From Pogostemon cablin (lineage: Eukaryota; Streptophyta; Magnoliopsida; Lamiales; Lamiaceae), in NCBI GenBank assembly GCA_023678885.1, contig CM042963.1, positions 27,159,542 to 27,223,541 of the forward strand: a stretch of DNA of 64,000 bases, given 5' to 3'. The first letter of the stretch is position 1. The number at the start of each line of letters is the position of its first letter. Shown one piece after another: positions 1 through 11,499 of this stretch. The position numbers and the translations under genes are program-made. The notes beneath the pieces were generated by a model. That model did not search any database and was not told the DNA's origin. It saw nothing but the letters and a program-made list of their open reading frames with translations.

Positions 1-12
1 CAAACTTAAGGT

Positions 13-32
13 GTTGCTCGTCCCCGAGCAAC
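13..32 (-). other. Stem-loop beside the 3' polypurine tract of element 1
   Basis: GTTGCTCG-TCCC-CGAGCAAC is a perfect 8-bp stem with a 4-base loop. It lies next to the CAAACTT end of a polypurine tract at the window edge. The same structure sits in the same place in elements 2 (27953-27972) and 3 (46780-46799). Confidence 0.7.
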
Positions 33-2064
33 GAAAATGACAAACCAAAAGGAGAAATTTTCACCTAGAAAAAGACTAAACGAACATAAGCAATAACACA
101 TCGTTAGCAATAATAACAACAAACTATGCTAAGTCATCCTACAACGTTAAAATCATGACATGAGAAATTAACAAGTTCAATCAAAAGAGAATAAAGTGTA
201 ATATAGTTCCTTTTAAGTCCAAGCCTCGCAATGGATATTAATGTCTCTCAACACTCTTTTGAAATAGGGTAAATCACACTCATTAATCGATTGGCTCGAC
301 TCACTATAAGCTTGCTTGCGGACTATATTCACAAACCACCAAAGTTTCAATTAATGATCAAAAAGGTCTTTAATTAGGATGTAATGATAGGCTCTTTGGT
401 ATGGTAGGAAGTATATGGATAAGAGTGACTAACAAGTGTAAGTAATCGAAGAGATGATCAACTTCCTCAACTTCTCCACTTTTCTTTCTTCCTTTCTCAA
501 CTTTGGTACTCACAAGCACTACTCATCAACATTCCTTTGGATTGAGCTTCTTATGATGCATGCTTCCTTTCTTTGAATTTTTATTTCCTTGAGCATCTTG
601 TTGTTGCTTTACTCATTTTTCTTGTTTTGAGGTTGCATGTTCATTCTTTTTTATGCTCTTTCATCCTTTTTCTTGCTTGTTTACCATTCCCTTTTCTTCT
701 TTTTCTAATCAATCAATCCTTTCTAGCTACCATCTCCTCAATGCCCCACAAAAAGGTGTATATAAGCTTGAATGGTTAATTAAGGCTTGTAATGTGCTAA
801 ATTCACAAGAAATAGGCTTATAGGCTCAAAGTGGTTGACTAAGGATGATGTTCAAGGTAGGAAACATATATGGTAATGACTATAATAACAAGGATGGCCT
901 TAGATCATTTCACCAATCTCCACTAATCGGGCTCGTTCCTATAGTCCTTGAGCAAGTTCTAACTTATCAAACACAACCGATCCACTCATGAAGAAATACC
1001 ATGTATGCATGGTTGAGGCTCAAATGCTCACAAGCTTGTGCTCGGACCTTAAGGAACTTATTACACCACATTCATCTCAAAATTGAACAAGTTAAGTAAA
1101 ACATGTCACAATTTGAAAGTGTAGAGATTCTTAATCATAATTTGTCATCACTTATCACCACAACATATCATCACTCACATTCAAAAATGACTCACGACAT
1201 CCCTAAACAAACCACCAAACATCCCAAGACAAGAATGAAGATACACAAAACATACAAATAAGGACTCAACAAACAAGACACAACAAAAACACAAAACATG
1301 CAAAAACACAAAATACCATCATCCATAAGAAAATTAAGCACACATTCATCCCAACCTTTATTGAAAAGGAAATCCTAAATTACGAAAGTAAACCTCCCAC
1401 AAACATAACACTTGAAGTAGCATGCTAGTCACAACAATTCCAAATCAAAATCAATTCATTTCAAGTAATAAAATGATAAGGTGTAAAGTACTCCCTCAAT
1501 AGGCATTTGGTAAGGAAAGCGTTAGCTCCAAGCTCCATCTTGCTTCCAATACCTCTCATTCATGCTCAAGCACTCAACAAACACCATTATTTCAACAATT
1601 TCATTATAAATATGGACTATCATGCACTTCAACACCACCAATCATGCCAAAATCAACCCAAACTCATGAGAAAAATTTTAAAATTTGTCCAATTTTACAA
1701 GAATCATACTCAAGTGGTGAGTCACACCACACACTCTCCCCCCAAACTTAAATCGAAACAAGAGTTGAGACTTAAGTTTGCAAAAAGTGGTGAGACTTAC
1801 CCTTGTAGTTTCCATTGATGATCTTCTTGTAGAGAAGTAACTCGAGACAAGAGTCACGAATTAAGTTTGCAACAAGTTGTGGAACATGTCAACTTGAATC
1901 CATGAAGCATTTCTCTTTTCTTCAATGTGCATTTTTCTCCATGAGTACAATCAACCTAAAAGGCCAAAATAAACAAGCAACAAAAATAAAGCAATAAAGA
2001 TAGTGATGGGGTGCCTCCCATCGAGCGCTAAGTTTAACGTCTTCAAGCTAGACGAATGTTTAGC
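33..2064 (-). other. 3' untranslated region of element 1
   Basis: About 2 kb between the end of pol and the missing 3' LTR. I see no convincing ORF in it; the short ORFs are AT-rich and unlike known domains. Unlike element 3 it has no env-position ORF. It holds an internal polypurine tract (1734-1750), and its overall composition resembles the matching region of element 2 (28000-29800). Confidence 0.6.
1734..1750 (-). other. Internal polypurine tract of element 1
   Basis: On the minus strand this reads TAAGTTTGGGGGGAGAG, a polypurine run about 315 nt downstream of the pol stop codon and far from the 3' LTR. Similar tracts with the same TAAGTTTGGGGGG core occur at equivalent positions in elements 2 (29610-29623) and 3 (42524-42536). 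Confidence 0.55.
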
Positions 2065-5000
2065 TCATCTTTCACATAAAGTATCCACAAAGAGGGTCTC
2101 CCTTTGTGATGAATCCACATAGTGCTTCACACGATGACCATTGACCAAGAACTCTCCCCCGTTCTCATCTATAACCTTTAGAGCTCCCCCATCAAGTACT
2201 TCCTTTACCACATAAGGTCCTCTCCATTTGGACTTCAACTTGCCCGGGAAAAGTCTTAGTCGAGAATTGAATACCAACACCTTCTCACCCTTTTCAAAGC
2301 TCTTCTTCCTCAAACGAGCATCATGCCACCTCTTGGTTTTCTCCTTAAAAATTCTTGAATTTTCATAAGCATTTTCTCTAAATTCCTCAAGCTCATTCAA
2401 TTGTAAGAATCTTACCTTCTTCGAAGCTTTCATGTCAAAATTCAACTTCTTAATGGCCCAATAAGCTTTGTGCTCTAACTCCACCGGAAGATGGCAAGAC
2501 TTACCATAGACAATTTGAAAAGGAGACATCCCAAGAGTGGTCTTGAATGCGGTTCGAAAGGCCCACAATGCATCATCAAGTTTATTTGACCAATCCTTTC
2601 TACTCACACTCACTGTTTTCTCCAAGACTTGTTTGATTTGTCGATTAGAAATTTCAGCTTGACCATTCGTTTGAGGGTGATACGGAGTAGACACTCGATG
2701 CTTCACTCCATAAGTCTTGAGAATGTTCTCCATGAGCTTATTTATGAAGTGACTACCCCCATCACTTACCAACACTCTAGGCACTCCAAATCTTGTGAAG
2801 ATATGCTTCTTTAGAAACCCCATGACCACTCTAGCATCACTTGTTCTTGAAGGTATGGCCTCAACCCATTTCGAGACATAGTCAACCGCCAATAGGATGT
2901 ATAGGAATCCATTAGATTGAGGAAATGGTCCCATGAAATCGATGCCCCACACATCAAATATCTCCACTTCTTGAAAGCTCTTAAGGGGCATCTCATCCCA
3001 CTTGGAGATTCCTCCCATCCTTTGACACCGATCACAACCCTCTACAAATTTCTTACAACTCTTGAACAAAAATGGCCAATACAACCCCGATTGTAAGACT
3101 TTTGCAGCGGTCTTTTGAGCTCCAAAATGGCCTCCACTAGGTGAAGAGTGGCAAAACTCCAACACACTATTCCATTCTTCCTCGGGCACACATCTTCGCA
3201 CAAGAGAATCATTGCACATCTTGTATAAGAATGGATCATCCCACAAGTAACTTTTAACATCATGAAAGAACTTCTTGGATTGATACTTATTAAGCTCATA
3301 AGGCCTCCTTCCACTAGCCAAGTAATTCACATAGTCCGCATACCACGGGCTTCCTTCTTCCTCCACTAAAGCCTCAATTTGATAGCAATCACACTCCAAG
3401 ATTTCTTCATCGGGAAAAACCTCTTTGATTAACTCATAAGTACCTTCACAATGCTCCCTCGACTCTAACCTTGAAAGATGGTCGGCTATCACATTCTCCG
3501 TGCCCTTCTTATCTCTCACTTCAATATCAAATTCTTGAAGAAGTAGTACCCATCTTATCACCCTTGGCTTTGCATCCTTCTTTGCCATGAGATACTTGAT
3601 AGCGGCATGGTCGGTGTATACAATAGTTTTCGTTCCTACCAAATAAGGACGAAACTTATCAAATGCGTATACTACCGCCAAGAACTCTTTTTCGGTAGTG
3701 GTGTAGTTCCTTTGAGCCGCATCAAATGTCTTGCTTGCATAGTAAATAGCTCGGAATTTTTTCTCTCTTAGTTGCCCCAAAACTACTCCAAGAGCTACAT
3801 CACTTGCATCACACATCAATATAAATGGTTCCTTCCAATCGGGGGTGATCAAGATGGGTGATGAAATTAAAGCTTCCTTTAGCACCTGAAAAGCATTTAA
3901 ACAATTATCATCAAACTTAAATGACACATCTTTTTCAAGGAGATGAGATAGAGGCTTAGAAAATGAAGAAAAATCCTTGATGAATCTACGATAGAACCCG
4001 GCATGGCCAAGGAACGATCGTACTCCCTTCTCATTTGTTGGTGGTGGAAGCTTCTCTATAGCAACAACTTTGGCTCGGTCAACTTGCAATCCCTTTGAAG
4101 AGATGTGATGTCCAAGTACAATGCCATCATTTACCATGAAATGGCACTTCTCCCAATTCAACACTAAATTAGTGTCTTGACATCGCTTCAAAACAATAGC
4201 AAGGTTAGACAAACAATTATCAAAAGAAGAACCAAACACCGAAAAGTCATCCATGAAAACTTCCATTATATTCTCAATTAATCCTTCAAAGATTGCCATC
4301 ATACACCTTTGAAAGGTGGCCGGTGCATTGCAAAGTCCAAATGGCAATCTTCGAAAAGCAAATATTCCATAAGGACAAGTGAAAGCGGTCTTTTCTTGGT
4401 CTTCGGGTGCTATGAGAATTTGGTTATACCCGGAATACCCATCAAGAAAGCAATAAAACTCATACCCGGCCAACCTATCCAACATTTGATCTAAGAAAGG
4501 TAAGGGGAAGTGATCTTTACGTGTGTTTTCATTAAGCTTTCTATAATCAACACACACACGCCATCCCGTCACTGTCCTAGTGGCTATGGTCTCATCTTTA
4601 TCGGTCTTCACTATAGTCATACCCCCTTTTTTAGATACTACATGCAACGGGCTCACATAGGGGCTATCACTAATAGGAAAAATCATATCGGAGTCTAACC
4701 ACTTAAGAACCTCTTTCTTTACCACTTCTTGCATGATAGGATTAAGTCTTCTTTGGTTTTGAACACAAGCTTTCCCTTCATCCTCAAGTCTTATCTTATG
4801 CATGCAAATTGTTGGACTAATTCCCTTCAAATCATCAATACACCAACCAATAGCCGACTTATGCTCTTTAAGGACATTAAGCAATTTATCAAGTTGACTA
4901 GAAGTTAGAGATGATGATACAATTACCGGATAAGTCTCATTTTCACCAAGGTAGGCATAAGTAAGATGATCGGGTAGAGGCTTCAACTCCACCTTCTTTT

Positions 5001-7809
5001 CCTTTTTCTCTTCTTGCTCGAATGGATCTCTAAGTGGTAAGAACTTTTCATTTCCCCTTGAGATGGCGGCTGCAACCTCTTGAGCTTCACTACAATCACC
5101 TAGATCAAGCAAACAATTAATCAATTCTTCATTTAAATCAAGAGAAGTAGTAGAAATATTAGAAAGAGATAAAGAGTTGCTCAAGCAAAGTTCAAGTGGA
5201 TCCTTGGTTACAATGGAAGGCCAACTCTCCTCGACACTTCCCTTTACAACATCTACACTTTTACATTCTTCATCATTCATTGGATATTGCATGGCCTTAT
5301 GTAGAGAGAATACCACTTCCTCATCATTAACCCTCAACTTCAATTCTCCTTTGTAGACATCAATAAGAGCTCTCCCGGTAGCAAGAAACGGTCTCCCAAA
5401 AATCAATGGCACATTTTCATCCTCCTCCATATCTAGAACAACAAAGTCCACTGGAAAGACGAACTTATCAACTTTCACCAACACATCTTCAACTACTCCT
5501 TTTGGATGTGTCATAGATCTATCCGCCAATTGAAGTGTGATGGAAGTTGGCTTTACTTCACCTAATCCAAGCTTCTTGAATATGGAGAGAGGCATTAGAT
5601 TAATGCTTGCACCGAGGTCACAAAGAGCCTTGTTCTTCTTGTTCTTTCCAATTTCACACGGTAATATGAAACTACCCGGATCCTTCAATTTTTGTGGAAG
5701 TTTCCGTTGTAGAATGGCACTACACTCTTCGGTTAGATTAACCGTTTCATTATCCACAAGACTTCTTTTCTTTCCCATGATGTCCTTCAAGAAACGAGCA
5801 TAATGAGGCATTTGATCCAAAGCATCGGCGAAAGGCATATTGATTTGAATCTTCTTGAAGATTTCAAGAAACTTTTTGAACCTCTCATCCAAACCCTTCT
5901 TCAAAAACCTTTGAGGAAAAGGAACCGGTACTTGAGTCTTGGGTATTCCCCAACTATCTCTTTCAACTTCAACTTCCTTTTCCCTTAACTCCTTTGCCTT
6001 TTTCCACTTTGGAATTCTCTCTATCTTCTCTTCATCTTTCTTTTGCTCAACAATTTCTTTTTTCTTGCTTACTTCCTCCATTTCAATCTCTTCTTGCACC
6101 AACCCTTCTTCCACCTTGCTTTCCACTTCCCTTTCAATGACAATACTATCTTCTTTAGGCATAGGAGGTTCCTCATACTCTTTTCCACTTCTAAGAGTGA
6201 TAGCTTTGCAATCTTCTTTAGGATTGGTTACCGTGGTAGATGGAAACTTTCCTTGTTGGTGTTGAGATCCCACGGAAGAAGCAATTTGACCCATTTGATA
6301 CTCAAAAGCTCTCATCCTATTGTCGGATTTCTTCTCATTTTCCTCCATTCTAGCCTCCATCTTTTTCATGAATGTTAGCAATGTCTCTTCCACCGATGCT
6401 TTCCCCTCTCCATTTGGTGGTTTAGCACTTGGATCGAATCCCGGAGGATATGACACGGCGGCTTGAGGATTAGAGTAAGAAAGATTCTCATGCTTCCTCG
6501 GAGCTTGATAATTTCCACTTGATTGATTGAAATTGCTTCCCCGAGCTTGTCCTTGATATCCTCCTTGGTAATTACCTTGATTAGAAGGATAATTACCTTG
6601 GAAATTCCCTTGATGATGGAAATTCCCTTGGTAATTTCTCCTATCTAAATAGGCAACATCTTCTACACTTTGCATAACCTTGCTCTCATCATTCACCATA
6701 GAACTTGTGCTTCCCCCTTGGCTTACTCCTTGAGTGATCAAATTCAATTGCTTTGTTAAAGCTTGAATGCTCTCATTAAATTCCTTCATGCCTTCACTTT
6801 GGAAAATATCACTCTTCACTTTGTTCACACTCTCCACTTGAGCTACCTTTCCAAATGCATAACCTCCCATTACTCGCTCGGAAGGCCATTGATAAGCATT
6901 CATCGCAATGTCTTCAAAAATATCCATGGCTTTCATAGCATCCACTCCAAATATAGACCCTCCGGATGAGGCATCTACATGCATCCGATTTTGTTGATTC
7001 AACCCTTGATAGAAGAAAGCCACTTGTTGATTCTCATGAAAATCATGTTGAGGACACTTTCGGAGCATCTCTTTGTAGCGTTCCCATGCTTCATAAAAAT
7101 TTTCATCCGGAAGTTGCCTAAATTGAGTGATAAGGCTTTTCAATTGGAGCGTCTTTGAAGGAGGAAAGTACTTGTTTAGGAACCTTTGCTCAAGATCTTC
7201 CCATGTATTACAACTTCCCAAAGGAATTGTATTGTACCATGCTTTAGCCTTGTCTCTTAAAGAAAAAGAGAACAACCTCATTCGAATCGCATCCTCCGAC
7301 ACTCCCTTCATCTTGACGGTATTTGCAACCTCCAAGAAAGTAGATAGATGAGTGTTCGGGTCTTCAAGAGGACCTCCCCCAAACTGATTTGCTTTAACCA
7401 TGTTGATCAATCCGGTCTTGATTTCATAATCATTGGCTTGAACCGGAGGAACCATATTGTGCACGGCCCTCGGTTGGAAGTAATCCCGAATTGCTCTAGG
7501 CCTTGGCAACTCTTGTTGTTGAAATATCCTTTGAGCTTCTTGATTGGCAAGCAATTGCATATACTCTTGATTTTGAGCAAAGACATTCCTCATTATCTCC
7601 GCTTGATTCTCTTGCACTCCTTCTTGTACCCCCCTTTGATCTTGTAAAGGATCTTGGGGTGGGTCATAATTAACATTGTCTCCCCGTTGATTCTCCATAT
7701 TTTTGTCTTTTCTAGCTTTACGCCTCTCTCGTTTCCTTTGTCGTGCGGTCCTTTCAATCTCCAAATTCAAAGGAATGATCGATTGATTTCCCTTTGATCT
7801 TGTGATCAT
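2065..7809 (-). CDS. Gag-pol polyprotein of Athila-like element 1
   Basis: Intact ORF of about 1914 codons starting at the MITRSKG methionine, the usual kind of start for this family; the frame is open for 14 more codons upstream (to 7851), but that stretch looks unrelated. Domains in order: basic N-terminus; retrotransposon Gag near residues 150-260; Q/G/N-rich linker; aspartic protease with CDLGAS (Asp near 731); reverse transcriptase with FMDD (near 1185); RNase H; integrase with an HHCC zinc region near 1560-1600, then catalytic Asp 1624, Asp 1683 and Glu 1719, the last two separated by 35 residues as in DD35E enzymes. No CCHC knuckle was seen in Gag. The protein would form the particle, copy the element RNA and insert the cDNA. 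With no stop or frameshift over 5.7 kb, this is the only autonomous-looking coding region in the window. Confidence 0.95.
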   Translation of the reverse strand: MITRSKGNQSIIPLNLEIERTARQRKRERRKARKDKNMENQRGDNVNYDPPQDPLQDQRGVQEGVQENQAEIMRNVFAQNQEYMQLLANQEAQRIFQQQELPRPRAIRDYFQPRAVHNMVPPVQANDYEIKTGLINMVKANQFGGGPLEDPNTHLSTFLEVANTVKMKGVSEDAIRMRLFSFSLRDKAKAWYNTIPLGSCNTWEDLEQRFLNKYFPPSKTLQLKSLITQFRQLPDENFYEAWERYKEMLRKCPQHDFHENQQVAFFYQGLNQQNRMHVDASSGGSIFGVDAMKAMDIFEDIAMNAYQWPSERVMGGYAFGKVAQVESVNKVKSDIFQSEGMKEFNESIQALTKQLNLITQGVSQGGSTSSMVNDESKVMQSVEDVAYLDRRNYQGNFHHQGNFQGNYPSNQGNYQGGYQGQARGSNFNQSSGNYQAPRKHENLSYSNPQAAVSYPPGFDPSAKPPNGEGKASVEETLLTFMKKMEARMEENEKKSDNRMRAFEYQMGQIASSVGSQHQQGKFPSTTVTNPKEDCKAITLRSGKEYEEPPMPKEDSIVIEREVESKVEEGLVQEEIEMEEVSKKKEIVEQKKDEEKIERIPKWKKAKELREKEVEVERDSWGIPKTQVPVPFPQRFLKKGLDERFKKFLEIFKKIQINMPFADALDQMPHYARFLKDIMGKKRSLVDNETVNLTEECSAILQRKLPQKLKDPGSFILPCEIGKNKKNKALCDLGASINLMPLSIFKKLGLGEVKPTSITLQLADRSMTHPKGVVEDVLVKVDKFVFPVDFVVLDMEEDENVPLIFGRPFLATGRALIDVYKGELKLRVNDEEVVFSLHKAMQYPMNDEECKSVDVVKGSVEESWPSIVTKDPLELCLSNSLSLSNISTTSLDLNEELINCLLDLGDCSEAQEVAAAISRGNEKFLPLRDPFEQEEKKEKKVELKPLPDHLTYAYLGENETYPVIVSSSLTSSQLDKLLNVLKEHKSAIGWCIDDLKGISPTICMHKIRLEDEGKACVQNQRRLNPIMQEVVKKEVLKWLDSDMIFPISDSPYVSPLHVVSKKGGMTIVKTDKDETIATRTVTGWRVCVDYRKLNENTRKDHFPLPFLDQMLDRLAGYEFYCFLDGYSGYNQILIAPEDQEKTAFTCPYGIFAFRRLPFGLCNAPATFQRCMMAIFEGLIENIMEVFMDDFSVFGSSFDNCLSNLAIVLKRCQDTNLVLNWEKCHFMVNDGIVLGHHISSKGLQVDRAKVVAIEKLPPPTNEKGVRSFLGHAGFYRRFIKDFSSFSKPLSHLLEKDVSFKFDDNCLNAFQVLKEALISSPILITPDWKEPFILMCDASDVALGVVLGQLREKKFRAIYYASKTFDAAQRNYTTTEKEFLAVVYAFDKFRPYLVGTKTIVYTDHAAIKYLMAKKDAKPRVIRWVLLLQEFDIEVRDKKGTENVIADHLSRLESREHCEGTYELIKEVFPDEEILECDCYQIEALVEEEGSPWYADYVNYLASGRRPYELNKYQSKKFFHDVKSYLWDDPFLYKMCNDSLVRRCVPEEEWNSVLEFCHSSPSGGHFGAQKTAAKVLQSGLYWPFLFKSCKKFVEGCDRCQRMGGISKWDEMPLKSFQEVEIFDVWGIDFMGPFPQSNGFLYILLAVDYVSKWVEAIPSRTSDARVVMGFLKKHIFTRFGVPRVLVSDGGSHFINKLMENILKTYGVKHRVSTPYHPQTNGQAEISNRQIKQVLEKTVSVSRKDWSNKLDDALWAFRTAFKTTLGMSPFQIVYGKSCHLPVELEHKAYWAIKKLNFDMKASKKVRFLQLNELEEFRENAYENSRIFKEKTKRWHDARLRKKSFEKGEKVLVFNSRLRLFPGKLKSKWRGPYVVKEVLDGGALKVIDENGGEFLVNGHRVKHYVDSSQRETLFVDTLCER

Positions 7810-7935
7810 AAAACACCTACGAAAAGGCCAAGAGTGAGACCACAAACACAAATAATAAATAAAAGAAAATAAAAAGAATCCTTATCAAGAACAACTAAAA
7901 CAATAACACAGTACTCGACTAGTCCGTCAAACTCC

Positions 7936-7953
7936 CCTTTGGCAACGGCGCCA
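7936..7953 (-). other. Primer binding site (tRNA-Asp type), element 1
   Basis: On the minus strand the site begins TGGCGCCGTTGCC, which is complementary to the 3' end of plant tRNA-Asp for 13 bases before diverging. It lies 6 bases inside the LTR, the same spacing as in element 2. Confidence 0.8.
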
Positions 7954-7959
7954 TTTTCT

Positions 7960-9711
7960 TGTTTATCTAATTTTATAGCACTCACGAGCAAGAATACTCG
8001 ATCGTTGTAGTAGTATATCCCAAGAAAAATTATCAATCCAATAAGGAGTTATTTTCGGACTAGCAAAATACGTGAGCTCAAGTTCATGTTGTTTTTGTAA
8101 GGATGATCGGGGGTTTTGAGATGATAAACAACTAAAACAAGTAACAAGTAAATAAGATAGCAAATAAGATAAATGACAAGTAAAGATAATGGGTGCTAAA
8201 GTTCAAGTATGGAAAATCATGGGATTAGAAACATCCAAGCACACTCGATTCATATTATCATGCAAACGGAATTCAACTCAATTGATGTAGACTAAGGGTG
8301 ATCACGATTGTATCCTAAGCTCCCTTTCGGGTTACAAAGGTGTTGATCCATTTAAGACTCCCAAAAGCACTCAAGATCAAAGCCCAACATTAACTCCTTC
8401 CATCTAGGTACTAGTTAGATTAAACTCTCCCTTTTGTGTACTAAGGCCAACGAATGGATTGGTTCCCCTCATTGAATTCAAATATCCTTTCGGTCAAACC
8501 CAAACTCAATGTCTATCCATGCCTTCCTAATACTATAGAGGGTCGTTTCCGTCTCACTCCAAGCAATACACACATGAACATCATAATAACACTTAATTAC
8601 CACAAATAATCCATTGATCAACAATCCATTAAACCAATAAACATTCATGAATAACAAACCATGCTATCACAATATCAAAGCAATTAAATCCCATGAATAG
8701 AAATCAACATCAATTAAATGAAAAACCAATTTAATCCACATGATAATATAAATCTAATATGCTCTTCATATTCCTAATCCCACTAGAGGGATTAGCCTAA
8801 CATGATTAGGGTAACAAAACACATAAATGATCTATTACACAAATCCATAGTTCTAAATCCAAAAGAGATTCAAAAGAGATGTAAATCTTCCCCAACAATT
8901 TCTTGTAGGAAATCTTCAACACTCATGGATCTCCCACTCTAGCTCTTGAAATCTTGAGATCTCTCACACCCAATGGAAGAGATGAAGATTTGGTGGAGAA
9001 TTGATGGAATGGATGAAGATGGATCAAAGTGGATGAAGGTGGATCTAGATGGTGGTGGGAAATGGGAGGAAAGGTGTGTGATGTGTGTGTAGAAGATGGA
9101 TTTTCGGATCTCATCTGAAAAATGTTGAAATGGGGTCTATTTATACCCCATGTGGGCCTTCTAGAAGATTCTGATTTTTTAGCAGGAATTACACCTACAC
9201 GGCTCGAGCTCTGCACACGGCCACAGGGGTGGCCGTGTTGTGTAATCTGGTGTCCGCACACGGCTTCTAGGACAGGGCCGTGCGCGGTACACGGCCCGTG
9301 TTCTGTGCTCGACCCGTGCTCTGCGCTCGGCCACAGGGGTGGCCGAGTTGGTGTTTCTGGCGACATCACACGGCCTCATGCACAGGCCCGTGTGCGGAAC
9401 TCGAGGCGTGTTCAAGACACGACCCGTGTTCCTGCACACGGCCGGCCGTGTTGTGCAGCTTCTTCTCATCTTTCACTCTTTCGGCTCGTTCTTCCTCGTT
9501 TCAACTCCGAATTGAGATCTGCTTTTTCCTACATCTTCCTTATCATGTTTAGCATCAAATAAAAAGTGAAAATCTTAAGTTTAAGCTCATTCACACACAT
9601 TTCAATAAAAACACAAAACACAACCAAATAACACATAAAATACGGATGAAATAATACGAAAACACATATAAAAAGACACTAAAATGTAGGTGAAAATAGC
9701 TCTAATCATCA
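7960..9711 (-). repeat. 5' LTR of Athila-like element 1
   Basis: About 1752 bp starting TG and ending CA, between the primer site and the copia A flank. On the minus strand it starts TGATGATTAGAGC. It contains a GC-rich palindromic module array (9195-9460). The partner 3' LTR is outside the window, so age cannot be estimated here. Confidence 0.85.
9195..9460. repeat. ACACGGCC/GGCCGTGT palindromic module array in LTR
   Basis: The words ACACGGCC, GGCCGTGT, CACGGCCCGTG and ACACGACCCGTG alternate about ten times in 260 bp. Composition is strikingly GC-rich against the AT-rich surrounding LTR. It occupies the same part of the LTR as the GGTTCGACC arrays of element 2. Confidence 0.8.
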
Positions 9712-10469
9712 GTAGATGCCATCACCAATCATGTTTAAACCATTAGTAAATAAGATATTAAACTTGTTCACATTATGATGAAAATTGGCTTTCTTTTGCC
9801 ATATGTTTTGTTAGAAGTTTCCTACCATATACAATCTCTCGTATTTCAGGTAGAACTTTCTCAAAACATCAAGGCTAAACATGGAGAATAAAATTGATCT
9901 AGGTTTCCCTTTCAATTTATACTCCAAGCTTTTCCAATTCATTCATCAAATTCTATCATGATCTTGCGCCTTTTAAATTACTCAAGTATCTGAAGAGTTA
10001 CATGAGTTCATCATATTTCTATGATCCTTTCATCTCTTCACTAAAGACTTTAATAGGCATCATGAGCCGTCCTTTGAGAGAACACATGTATTTTCTTAAG
10101 CAGTAAATTTCAAAATTAAGATTCTTTTCTAATCAGTTAATTTGGACAAGTAAATATAATTTCTTTTAGTTAACAATTAGTGAGACTAAAACTATTCGAA
10201 ATACAGAGAATCACGATTAAATTTACTGATCAAAACTTCGAATTTTATCCTTTTATATTGTTTCCCTCAAAACAATATAAAATAAAATTCACCGACATCT
10301 CAAGCACCGTGAGTCTGCAAGCCACGTTAGTGTGGACGTTTACAAACCCGAACATTTACAAGAGAAGGTTTTACCCATTAATTTCATTTGTCAACCTAAC
10401 TTTATGACAAAATAATTAATAGTCGGTTACTCTTTAGCCATGCAAATAATAGCAGTGACTCCGTTGGGG

Positions 10470-10790
10470 AGGATACTAATTATTTACACCTAAGTGTACA
10501 CCATTATTTGATCCCAAGTCCACTGCGCGAGCTTATGTGCCTTACAGTTGGAGAAGTACACACGCGCTCGGGTAGCTTCCTACAATCATCAATTATAAGT
10601 TTGTACCAGTGTACCGTACACAAACTCATCCGTTAGGGAGGAAGGCCTATGCCAACACGCAAGTTTATGTGCCACATTACAAACAATAATTATTTATGAA
10701 GTCTGTACCAGTGATCCGTGAATAAACTCATCCGTTAGGGAGGAAGGCCTATGCCAACACGCAAGTTTACTCACATCACTTACAAACCAA
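10470..10790. repeat. Short direct repeats in copia A internal region
   Basis: AAACTCATCCGTTAGGGAGG followed by AAGGCCTATGCCAACACGCAAGTTTA occurs twice about 100 bp apart, with a weaker third copy upstream (GACTCCGTTGGGGAGGATAC). The same repeat is present in the tandem copia units, where CCGATAGGGAGG replaces CCGTTAGGGAGG. Confidence 0.7.
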
Positions 10791-11029
10791 TAATGGAGGC
10801 CGCGGGAATTTATTACCAATCCCCTCTCCCACTTAGTTATTTAACACCGAGGGTTTTAAACATGCATATAATATTTCATAAATAAAATATACAACTTAGA
10901 CATGCTTCTATTAACAGCAATTTAAATAAATAAATCACATAGAACATGCCTTTCATATATAACAATTAATTGTCAAGTTAAAACAATTAAATCAGTTATA
11001 TATCATTAATTAATTGTATAAAATGTTGG

Positions 11030-11490
11030 ATCAATTAAATAGGCCCAGCTGACCCAAACTTTATTAGCATAAAATGAGCAACCCATTAATAAAATAATTA
11101 AGCCCATTTACCCTGCCAATTTATTCATTAAGGTCTAATACAATATTTAAATCAGGCCCAACATAATACCCACAATTAATTAAAATTAATTAGTCCAGCA
11201 GCCCATTGCCATTTAATTAAAATTGGGCCCAAAAGCCCAAAACCAAATTAAAATTGAGCAGCATCTAATATAATTACTGAATTGGGCCCTTTAATCATCA
11301 GCCCAAATACTCCTTAATTAAAATAGGGCCCTGCAGCCCAATATCCTTTTAATTAAAAATTTGGGCCCAAATAATTAAACCAGGCCCAACAAACAATCCT
11401 TCATCAACGGCCCAGCAGCCAAATTAAATAAAATTGGGCCCTAAAGGGGGCAGCCCAATATCAAGCCTAGCAGCCCATTAGCAATGGTGT
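11030..11490. promoter_or_regulatory. Dense TGGGCC/GGCCCA cluster in copia A leader
   Basis: About 20 copies of GGCCCA, GCCCAA or TGGGCCC lie within 460 bp, separated by AATTAAA stretches. TGGGCC is the plant site II element recognised by TCP factors, so this could be regulatory, but the run may also simply be a degenerate repeat. The same cluster is in both tandem copia units (54395-54835, 61212-61652). Confidence 0.5.
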
Positions 11491-11499
11491 TGCCCTATT

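Larger units (their letters stand above)
1..9711 (-). mobile_element. Athila-like Ty3/gypsy LTR retrotransposon, element 1 (3' LTR outside window)
   Basis: Reading on the minus strand, the order is 5' LTR (9711-7960), tRNA-Asp primer site (about 7953-7936), a long gag-pol ORF (7809-2065) and a 2-kb untranslated 3' region that reaches the window edge. The first bases of the window match the sequence that directly abuts the 3' LTR in element 2 (27943-27972), so the missing 3' LTR should end just left of base 1. Domain order Gag-PR-RT-RH-IN places it in Ty3/gypsy; the CDLGAS protease motif and the VDYVSKWVEA integrase motif are typical of the Athila/Tat branch. It is inserted in copia A: the flank from 9712 continues the copia sequence that runs uninterrupted through the matching site near 53071. 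Confidence 0.9.

Noticed and set aside
5939..6378. Plus-strand ORFs over 100 codons inside element 1
   Set aside because: They overlap the intact gag-pol frame on the other strand and reflect its Glu/Lys-rich linker read in antisense.
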